22,045 nt of DNA from Candidatus Saliniplasma halalkaliphilum (GTDB taxonomy: Archaea; Thermoplasmatota; Thermoplasmata; Halarchaeoplasmatales; Halarchaeoplasmataceae), in the NCBI GenBank assembly GCA_019594235.1, contig JAFDTG010000012.1, positions 1 to 22,045 of the forward strand, written 5' to 3'. Of this stretch, positions 15,750 through 22,045 are shown piece by piece. The notes under the pieces were generated by a model. That model was not told where the DNA came from. It saw nothing but the letters and a program-made list of their open reading frames with translations, and did no database searches. Each line of letters begins with the position of its first letter. The stretch's first letter is position 1. Position numbers and translations under genes: made by a program.

Positions 15750-18152
15750 TCACATAAAATCTTCTAAAGACACATTTTCCTTGTTTTTAGTTTCAGTTTT
15801 TTCTTTACTTTCTTCCTTTCCCCCATTACTTTTCCTATCCTCTTTCTTAAACTTTTGAGAGAACAGGTCTGATTGTTTATTCCCTGCCAGTAAACCTTTC
15901 TCATCCCATCCAAAGACGTCGGTAACTCTTGATAACGTTTTAGCTATCCTTCGTGCATAATAGTTCCAATCAGGTTCTCCTTCAAGTCTTAGATCCGGTA
16001 GCCAAGGCTCGACTTCCTGTGGTGATCTATTCGCATCTGTAACGATCCAAGATACTTTCATACCTGGAGTGAACTCGTAACCTTTTTCCTCCATCTTCCT
16101 TGCAGCCTGTACGTTGGGCATACTTTCAGGATTTTTGTAATAACTGTATTTTTTACAAGTTCTAGATATCACCAGTTCTTCAGGATCCACATCACTGTTT
16201 TTGGTTTTCTCTATCCATCTTTTGGCAATCTCGATAGCTCCCTCTATATCGTCATCTAATATATGCTGGAACACATCTTCTAAAGCCCGGTTCTGGGCTT
16301 CGAATGAATCACTCCTCCTGAGTTCATACCCCCTAACTAGCATATCTTCTTCCGGCCAGATGATTTGTCCCACGTACCTTTTTTTCATGCCGTGGCTGAA
16401 GAACGGATTCAAAACCTTTTCAAATTCCAGTATGATCGCACCTCTACTGTAATCTTCAGCGATCTTACGACTTATCTCGATAGTATCCTCAAGATTTTCC
16501 TTAGGGGATCTAAAAAATACACTATCCGTATCCGAGTATATCACTTTCAGATCATCATCTTCCAATTCATCTATCAATTCTTTGATGTTCTTCCTGGCGA
16601 AGGCCGTTATACTTTCACCGATCCTATTATCCGTAAACCTGTAAAAGGAAGAAGCGAAGACACCATAGAAAGAGTTCATCAAAACCTTTATAGCTGCCTG
16701 TAACCCGCTGTAGTAATCTTTCTCCCTTTTATCATCTGCTTCCTTCATCTTCTTCTTAACAATATCCCTTTCATCCATGAGGTCTTTCAATATACCTGGG
16801 AGGATCCCTTCTTTCTGCTCCAGCGATAAGAATCTTGCACCTGTGGGGCTTTCGATGGTCCCTTCTTTAGATAAAGTGGTAAAACAGATGTTATTCTCCA
16901 TGATTATACTAGGATACATACTTTTGAAATCCAGGACGCTCACCCAATGGTATAACCCAGGTTCTATAGAGTGGACGTAGCCTCCCTTGATCTTACTGCT
17001 CTTTCCAGTATGGCTGGTCAGTGGCACTCCGATATCGTTTCTATCCGCCTCTCTGACCAATATAGAATCTACAAGAGTGGAAGTTCTTCCATTCAACCCC
17101 TCATCTACAGGAAGTTTAGATACGGTAGCCATATCCATAGCCTTGTCCATTATCTCTAACTCAAGGATGATCTCCAAGGCTAACTCAGCATCTAAACTAC
17201 AGTAATCGATAACCTTTTCTTGGTTCTTCCCCCATTCCTCATCTATCTTTTTAGGGTCGACATCATCCTTCTCCCTTCCAAGCAGTTCTTTAGACACGTG
17301 GTCCAGAGTTTCTCTTTTGAGGTTCATCTCTGTACGAACACTCCACCACGCATCGGCAACTATCCTGCCGTTGACCCTCCAAAATCGATTTCCCACTTTG
17401 TTTAGACCACTCCCGTCCCTACCTATAGTTAAACTTCCGATCCCTTTATCTTCAGCACGATCCTCAAGTAGAGGTAGGTCATATCCATTTATGTTGTAAC
17501 CGGTTATCACATCTGGATCCACCGAATTTACGTAATCCCGAAAACCTTCGATTATCTCTTTTTCATCGCCGTAAAAACTTTTACTTGCCCTTTCTCCTTT
17601 ATGATCTACAACACAGCATATCGTGAATATCCTATTATCCTCAAGGCTGTTTTCGATATCAAAGCTGAGTATTTTCAACTCGGGTTTTAGAGGTTCTGAT
17701 CCATCGAATTCATCTACATCGATAATAAGTTCAGTAGTGTACTTTCCATTATCGATTCTTCCCCCTTCGATGATAACTGTGGAGCCTAGGTCCTTATCGT
17801 AGATAAACCTTTGAATGTATGGAATGTCGGCTGCTAAGACTTTGCACTCACTCTTGTATTTGTTCTTGTACCCAGGGACTTTGAAAGGATACTTCAAAAT
17901 CACCTTTTTACAGGGTTCCATATCCCCATCTACCCAAAGTTCGCGGTTCTCTAACCGTATTATCTCATCATCTCTTTCCAATTCCTTTACGATTTCATTA
18001 GACGGGTTTACAAGATAAAAATAGGGTCTAAAATCATCATACAACAACGTGACCGACTCGCCCTGTTCAGTCCTTCCAAATAATTCGATAACAACTCCAT
18101 CACGCTGGGAGCTGTATGATCCAGATAATATTCTTACTTTTCTCTTAACCAT
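15750..18152 (-). CDS. polB: Family B DNA polymerase (replicative type, with 3'-5' exonuclease)
   Basis: An 800-residue archaeal PolB for DNA replication or repair. The proofreading exonuclease looks intact: Exo I FDIE (164-167), Exo II NINGYD (220-225), Exo III YCSLD (317-321). The polymerase motifs are complete: A DFKSMYPSII (408-417), B KVLMNSFYG (489-497), C YSDTDS (539-544). The N-terminal domain (1-155) is the region that carries the uracil-reading pocket in archaeal PolB. After the thumb comes a charged, probably flexible linker (about 765-790, rich in Lys/Glu). The last residues NVSLEDFM resemble a PCNA-interacting PIP box (Q-x-x-h-x-x-F-F) with N and M in place of Q and the last F. 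No intein is present. The start lies 6 nt after the GTPase stop, so the two are cotranscribed; GTGATC near the junction may act as Shine-Dalgarno. Confidence 0.95.
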   Translation of the reverse strand: MVKRKVRILSGSYSSQRDGVVIELFGRTEQGESVTLLYDDFRPYFYLVNPSNEIVKELERDDEIIRLENRELWVDGDMEPCKKVILKYPFKVPGYKNKYKSECKVLAADIPYIQRFIYDKDLGSTVIIEGGRIDNGKYTTELIIDVDEFDGSEPLKPELKILSFDIENSLEDNRIFTICCVVDHKGERASKSFYGDEKEIIEGFRDYVNSVDPDVITGYNINGYDLPLLEDRAEDKGIGSLTIGRDGSGLNKVGNRFWRVNGRIVADAWWSVRTEMNLKRETLDHVSKELLGREKDDVDPKKIDEEWGKNQEKVIDYCSLDAELALEIILELEIMDKAMDMATVSKLPVDEGLNGRTSTLVDSILVREADRNDIGVPLTSHTGKSSKIKGGYVHSIEPGLYHWVSVLDFKSMYPSIIMENNICFTTLSKEGTIESPTGARFLSLEQKEGILPGILKDLMDERDIVKKKMKEADDKREKDYYSGLQAAIKVLMNSFYGVFASSFYRFTDNRIGESITAFARKNIKELIDELEDDDLKVIYSDTDSVFFRSPKENLEDTIEISRKIAEDYSRGAIILEFEKVLNPFFSHGMKKRYVGQIIWPEEDMLVRGYELRRSDSFEAQNRALEDVFQHILDDDIEGAIEIAKRWIEKTKNSDVDPEELVISRTCKKYSYYKNPESMPNVQAARKMEEKGYEFTPGMKVSWIVTDANRSPQEVEPWLPDLRLEGEPDWNYYARRIAKTLSRVTDVFGWDEKGLLAGNKQSDLFSQKFKKEDRKSNGGKEESKEKTETKNKENVSLEDFM

Positions 18153-18158
18153 TTACGA

Positions 18159-19340
18159 TCACTTCGAGACTATCTTTATGATATCTCCATCATTCAATTC
18201 ATGATCACGACCTATAACTCTATCGGTACGTGCATCTATGGCCCTTATGAAGCCCTCTCCTATATCGGAGTGGACTTCAAAAGCTAAGTCCTCGGCGGTG
18301 CTTCCATTTTTGACTAGATATGCATCAGGAAGTACTCTCCCTTTTTTATCCGTGTAGTTATGTTCATTTTCCACAGGATATACGACTATCATATCTAAGA
18401 GTTCATAAACAGCTTTCTCAAGACACTGCTGGACACCTAAACCACCGTTTTCTTCCATGAATTTTCTGATCTTATCGAGGGCATCCAGCTGGGCACTAGA
18501 CATATTCTCATCCAAGGTTTCAAAACTTTCATCCCCTGGCCTATAATCGATCAGTTCTTTCTCAGATGCCTTTCTAAGAGCCAACTCATACTCGGCAGAG
18601 CTGGGCTGGATCATATAATCAAGTTCTCTAAGATACCCTATATTCTTTTCAAGAGCCATATCGGATTTATTTGCCGCGATCATCATAGGCTTGGTCATAC
18701 GTCTCAAATTAGATGCTAAACGGAAAAAATCATCCTCTTCCCAAGCCCTAACATTCCCAGGCATTTCAGATATGTTCAACGCCCTTATCACATTCCCTTC
18801 CTTGACACCTAACCCGGATAACTGCTTGTAAATGACTTTCTCCAGTTTACCTCCGGTAACTTCTAATCTCCTGGATACCTTCTGCCAGTTTTTTTCTAGA
18901 ATACCTTTTATCCAATAATCGATTTCCTTATCCAAAAATTCAACATCTTCAACTGGGTCGTGTTCCCCCACCTTACAGGGTTCCCCCTTTTCATCTGTGC
19001 TGCCGCTAGCATCTACGATATGGATCAAAGTTGAAGCCTGCCTTAGATCGTCTAAAAACTTATTTCCGAGTCCTTTTCCAGAATGTGCATCCGGTACTAG
19101 ACCGGCTACATCTATTATGTTTACAGGTATCATCCTGATACCATCCATACATGGAGCATTATTCGGGTTACACTCTAAATCTAATTCTTCATGTGGACAC
19201 GGAGTTCTAACATATCCAACTCCTTTATTGGCATCTATCGTTGTGAATGGGTAGGATGCCATCTCAACATCTGCTCTGGTAGCGGCGTTGAAAAAGGTGC
19301 TCTTCCCTACATTTGGTTTACCCACTAGACCTACATCCAT
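18159..19340 (-). CDS. Obg/OLA1-related TGS-domain GTPase (archaeal YchF-like)
   Basis: A 393-residue translation-associated GTPase, probably ribosome-bound. Seen: G1 GKPNVGKST (7-15); a switch region with SYPFTTIDAN (29-38); G3 DVAG (77-80) followed by the Obg-family GKGLGNKFLDDLR; G4 NKSD (224-227); and a C-terminal TGS domain (about 316-393, VYPVENEHNYTDKKG to GDIIKIVSK). A canonical NKxD motif predicts GTP specificity, unlike bacterial YchF and human OLA1, whose altered motif favours ATP. Three cysteines (48, 57, 64; CPHEE, LECNP, APCMD) form a cluster between G2 and G3. The archaeal version of the family commonly has this layout. AAGGT lies 7 nt before the ATG; a TATA-like AGTATATGG lies about 28 nt upstream within the short gap after the TPR gene. 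polB follows after 6 nt. Confidence 0.9.
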   Translation of the reverse strand: MDVGLVGKPNVGKSTFFNAATRADVEMASYPFTTIDANKGVGYVRTPCPHEELDLECNPNNAPCMDGIRMIPVNIIDVAGLVPDAHSGKGLGNKFLDDLRQASTLIHIVDASGSTDEKGEPCKVGEHDPVEDVEFLDKEIDYWIKGILEKNWQKVSRRLEVTGGKLEKVIYKQLSGLGVKEGNVIRALNISEMPGNVRAWEEDDFFRLASNLRRMTKPMMIAANKSDMALEKNIGYLRELDYMIQPSSAEYELALRKASEKELIDYRPGDESFETLDENMSSAQLDALDKIRKFMEENGGLGVQQCLEKAVYELLDMIVVYPVENEHNYTDKKGRVLPDAYLVKNGSTAEDLAFEVHSDIGEGFIRAIDARTDRVIGRDHELNDGDIIKIVSK

Positions 19341-19379
19341 TTTTTCTACCTTATTAAATACCCATATACTTAGGTGATG

Positions 19380-21533
19380 TTAAATGCTTTCTTCTATATC
19401 CACGATCAGATCTTCAGCCTCTTCATATTCCACTGCTATCGACTTAGCTATTTTAGCGTATTCTAAAGCCTTTTTAGATTTACCCAATTCCTTATATATC
19501 TTTGATTTAAGAAGCCATGCGGGTTCAAATTCTTCGTCTATACCTATACATTTATCCATCAATTTTGAAGCTTTTTTATACTCCTTCAGATGGTAAAGTG
19601 TTTTTCCTAAACCGTATAATGCTCTTATGTCCTTTTCATCTTCAAAAACAAGGTCCCTAAACACATCCTTTGCATTTTCGTACTCCTCTTTTTCTAAAAG
19701 AAGATTAGCTTTAAGCAGCTTTTCTTCATAATTAGCTGTCTGAAGAACATCAAGTGCCTCGTCGATGTCTCCTTTATCACCTAATAGTCTAGCCAAAACT
19801 ATTCTTGCATTTTCACCATCGAGTTCAGATGCTTTTCTATAAGACTCTAAAGCCTTTTTTGTATTCTCAAGCCCTTCAAAACCTTCTCCTCTTAGGATGT
19901 AAAGTTTTTCATTCTCAAATTGTTCAAGATATTTATTTGACTCTATGACGGCGTCTCGGTATCTTTCCATCTCGATAAGCATCTCAGTTTTTTTTATCAT
20001 GGCTAGTAGGTTCTTTTCATCCCTCTCGATTATGTGTTCATAAACTTCACAGGCGTCCTCAAATCTACCTAATTTTTCCAGCAATGAGCCTTTTTTATGA
20101 AGGTACTTCATATCATCGTATGAGTTGTAATGTATTTGATAACCTGTTAAAGCTCTTTCATAGGCTCTCATCGATGATTCATATTTTTTTAATTCTTCCA
20201 ATATGTCACCTCTGAGTTCCCAAGCTTTTCCGAAATCAGGATCAAGGTCAATGGCTTCATCTAAAGCTTCCAAAGCCTCATCTTTTTTATCATCCATATT
20301 CAATATTTTAGCTTTGGAGTACCACGCTTGTTCATATTCAGGGTTCAGGTCCAATGCCAAATCTATCTTCTCTAAGGCTTCGTCTATTTTACCGGTTTTA
20401 GCCAAGGGCAAACTCAAAGCATAAAGTGCATAATCAAAATCCGGTTGTATCTCCAATGCTTTCCGATGGTAATATATGGATTCTTCATAGTTCCCCAGTT
20501 TATCAAGTGCGTTCCCAATATTGTTCCAAGCGATGGTGTAATCTGGATTTACTTCGATAGATTTTACAAAAAAAGGTATAGACTCGTCATATCTATCCAT
20601 ATTATACAGAGCATTTCCTAGATTATTCCATAAAATTTCGTTTTCACTATCTATTTTGGAAGCCCTTCGATAATACTCGATGGCTTCTTCGTATTCCCCC
20701 AGGGTATGATGAAGATAACCTATATTATAGAGTGCAGGGGAATACTCCTGTGAGATATCGATGGCTTTTTGGTAACATATTTTTGATTCTTCGTAAAAAC
20801 CCATGGAAAATAAAGCATACCCTTTATTGTTCCAAACTTCCTCGTCATCAGTATAACGATAAAGGAATGAATCATAAACGTCGATAGCATTCTGAAAATC
20901 GCCTATTACTAAGAGTACATCGCCTTTTCGTTTGAGAGCTTCTAAATTATCAGGTTCTTTTTCTAAAACTTGATCGTATAATCTTAGTGATTTTTTATTT
21001 CGACCCGCCTCTTCAAGGATTTCAGCCTTCCTCATGAGAAGCCATTCATGATCAGTCGATGAATTTTTCAATGCTTTATCCGCAGTTTTTATCGCTTTCC
21101 TTCTATTACCCATGGCGATGTAGGTATAGGCTTTGTCAAAATATGGCCCATCATCTTCCGGTTTTAAGGAGATCGCTCTGTCGTATGTATCTATCGCCTT
21201 TTTATAATCTCCATTATACCTGTAAGAATTGGCTAGATTGTACCAACCAGTAAAATAATACTCATTGATTTCGGTAGCTTTGTTATATGCATCTATTGCT
21301 TTTTCGTGTTCTCTTAAAGCATCAAGTGCTACTCCTTTATTATTAAAGATCACTTCATTTTTTTCCAGTTCAAGTGCTCTATCATAGAATTGAATAGCCT
21401 CCCAATAGTCTCCCTGATCACACAACGAGTCACCTTTTTCAAGGAAACCGACGGTTTCATCGGATTTCAAACTCGTATCTTGAACGTCAGGTTCAATATA
21501 AGCTGTTAACAATATTGAATATATCTGTATCAT
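19380..21533 (-). CDS. Tetratricopeptide repeat (TPR) protein, about 20 repeats
   Basis: A 717-residue cytosolic scaffold built almost entirely of TPR units (34 residues; pattern W-x-x-L/K-G-x-x-h-x-x-h-G-x-h-x-E-A-h-x-x-Y-x-x-A-h-x-h-x-P). I count about 20 consecutive units from near residue 28 to 700. Unit 14 is longer (about 40) and unit 17 shorter (about 26). Tandem TPRs form a superhelix that holds protein partners; no enzymatic domain is present. It precedes the GTPase gene by 39 bp on the same strand. The start is uncertain: ATG 21533 lies only about 17 nt after the centre of a perfect TTTATATA box, which would place transcription start inside the gene. The first 22 residues (MIQIYSILLTAYIEPD...) do not look like TPR, and TTG codons at 21512 or 21470 (LKSDETVGFL) are alternatives. 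Confidence 0.88.
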   Translation of the reverse strand: MIQIYSILLTAYIEPDVQDTSLKSDETVGFLEKGDSLCDQGDYWEAIQFYDRALELEKNEVIFNNKGVALDALREHEKAIDAYNKATEINEYYFTGWYNLANSYRYNGDYKKAIDTYDRAISLKPEDDGPYFDKAYTYIAMGNRRKAIKTADKALKNSSTDHEWLLMRKAEILEEAGRNKKSLRLYDQVLEKEPDNLEALKRKGDVLLVIGDFQNAIDVYDSFLYRYTDDEEVWNNKGYALFSMGFYEESKICYQKAIDISQEYSPALYNIGYLHHTLGEYEEAIEYYRRASKIDSENEILWNNLGNALYNMDRYDESIPFFVKSIEVNPDYTIAWNNIGNALDKLGNYEESIYYHRKALEIQPDFDYALYALSLPLAKTGKIDEALEKIDLALDLNPEYEQAWYSKAKILNMDDKKDEALEALDEAIDLDPDFGKAWELRGDILEELKKYESSMRAYERALTGYQIHYNSYDDMKYLHKKGSLLEKLGRFEDACEVYEHIIERDEKNLLAMIKKTEMLIEMERYRDAVIESNKYLEQFENEKLYILRGEGFEGLENTKKALESYRKASELDGENARIVLARLLGDKGDIDEALDVLQTANYEEKLLKANLLLEKEEYENAKDVFRDLVFEDEKDIRALYGLGKTLYHLKEYKKASKLMDKCIGIDEEFEPAWLLKSKIYKELGKSKKALEYAKIAKSIAVEYEEAEDLIVDIEESI

Positions 21534-21546
21534 TTGAGCCGCCGAC

Positions 21547-21554
21547 TATATAAA
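21547..21554 (-). promoter_or_regulatory. TATA box upstream of the TPR gene
   Basis: The minus strand reads TTTATATA, the exact archaeal consensus, preceded by A/T-rich DNA. It most likely drives the TPR-GTPase-polB run. Its centre is about 26 nt before position 21524, slightly inside the frame that starts at 21533. Confidence 0.5.
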
Positions 21555-21555
21555 A

Positions 21556-21582
21556 ATAGAATTAAAAAAGAAATAAAAGGTT
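21556..21582 (-). terminator. T-rich terminator after the zinc-ribbon gene
   Basis: The minus strand downstream of the TAA at 21600 reads CCTTTTATTTCTTTTTTAATTC and then TATTTTT, several T tracts in a row without a hairpin. It fits archaeal T-tract termination and may double as the A/T-rich flank of the next promoter. Confidence 0.45.
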
Positions 21583-21599
21583 TTCTGAGGTTTAGTCGA

Positions 21600-22045
21600 T
21601 TACACTATCCTTTTTTTACCTGAGGTTTTCTTTTCTTTTTTATCCTCTATGTCTGCGCCGCAAGCGTAGCACATTTCGGCATCTAGACTGAGTTCTGTAC
21701 TACAGACCGGACATTCTATTTCCTCAGCTTCTTCCTCTTCCTCAGTTTCTTCTTCTAACTCGGTACCACAGGCATAACAGATCTCCGAATCAGCACCGAG
21801 TTCGGTACCACAATTTGGACATTCTATTTCCTCAGTTTCTTCCTCATCTTCAACTTCCTCCTCCCCTAACTCGGTACCACAGGCATAACAGATCTCCGCA
21901 TCAGCACCGAGTTCGGTACCACAGTTCGGACATGCTATTTCTTCAGCTTCTTCCTCTTCTACTTCCTCTTCCTCAGTTTCTTCGACTATTTCTTCCTCAG
22001 TCTCTTCTGGAACTTCAACTTCTTCTTCCTCAGTTTCTTCGACTA
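21600..22045 (-). CDS. Triple zinc-ribbon protein with acidic linkers (5' end outside window)
   Basis: An open frame enters from the window edge (first full codon at 22043) and ends at TAA 21602-21600, giving 147 C-terminal residues. It has three copies of a C-P-x-C-x-T-E-L...C-Y-A-C-G zinc ribbon (at 21932-21876, 21821-21765 and 21713-21657). Each has four cysteines as two CxxC pairs 9 residues apart; the third is the most divergent (CPVCSTELSLD). They are separated by Glu-rich linkers and followed by a basic tail (DKKEKKTSGKKRIV). Such double-CxxC ribbons bind zinc and are common in archaeal proteins of unknown role, often as C-terminal appendages of membrane or nucleic-acid-associated proteins. 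The start and any upstream domain are not visible, and no function is assigned. Confidence 0.8.
   Translation of the reverse strand, partial: VEETEEEEVEVPEETEEEIVEETEEEEVEEEEAEEIACPNCGTELGADAEICYACGTELGEEEVEDEEETEEIECPNCGTELGADSEICYACGTELEEETEEEEEAEEIECPVCSTELSLDAEMCYACGADIEDKKEKKTSGKKRIV
21657..21932 (-). repeat. Tandem zinc-ribbon repeats, 108-111 bp period
   Basis: Three 57-bp ribbon units lie at 111- and 108-bp spacing. Units 1 and 2 are nearly identical at DNA level (both contain GGTACCGAACTCGGTGCTGA and GAGATCTGTTATGCC), while unit 3 has drifted. This indicates one recent and one older duplication, with acidic linkers of different length between them. Confidence 0.8.

Noticed and set aside
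15750..15870. QSDLFSQKF in the PolB tail as the PIP box
   Set aside because: Spacing does not fit Q-x-x-h-x-x-F-F; the terminal NVSLEDFM fits better.

Overview
The window reads as a piece of euryarchaeal chromosome. The support is a RadB recombinase, a family B DNA polymerase, an ADP-forming acyl-CoA synthetase alpha subunit, a COG3199-type NAD kinase, an intron-less tRNA-Leu without encoded CCA, and TATA boxes placed about 25-28 nt in front of start codons, which implies leaderless mRNAs. The large NosD/Ig-type surface proteins and the leaderless style suggest a Thermoplasmata-like lineage, but this placement is inference from general style and no marker gene settles it.

Layout. 1-2200: a COG3199 NAD kinase (-) faces queE (+), which makes a 7-deazaguanine precursor for tRNA modification. 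Then comes a small ribbon-helix-helix-like antitoxin (-) with a palindromic operator, followed by what looks like only the first 19 codons of its RelE-type toxin. 2300-3700: acyl-CoA synthetase (ADP-forming) alpha subunit (-) with a strong TATA box and Shine-Dalgarno. 3819-11876: one very large (2685 aa) cell-surface protein with a subtilisin-type (S8) protease between two right-handed parallel beta-helices, followed by Ig-like repeats, a CARDB domain and a C-terminal membrane anchor. 11917-12001: tRNA-Leu(TAA) (-). 12098-13621: radB and a SAM-dependent methyltransferase (+). 13624-15687: a second membrane-anchored, secreted Ig-like protein (-). 15750-21533: a minus-strand run, transcribed as a 20-repeat TPR protein, then an Obg/OLA1-like TGS GTPase, then family B DNA polymerase. 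21600-22045: the C-terminal part of a protein with three zinc ribbons separated by acidic linkers, cut by the window edge.

How they relate. Most genes are housekeeping (cofactor supply, tRNA modification, energy metabolism, recombination, replication, translation-linked GTPase). The two secreted proteins share a plan: N-terminal signal, beta-rich ectodomain, C-terminal transmembrane helix, short basic tail. They are the accessory, surface-exposed part of the window. I see no CRISPR array, insertion sequence, integrase or defence island. The most unusual items are the giant protease with its propeptide in mid-chain, the broken toxin-antitoxin locus with an intact operator, and the triple zinc-ribbon protein. 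No gap between genes exceeds about 130 bp.
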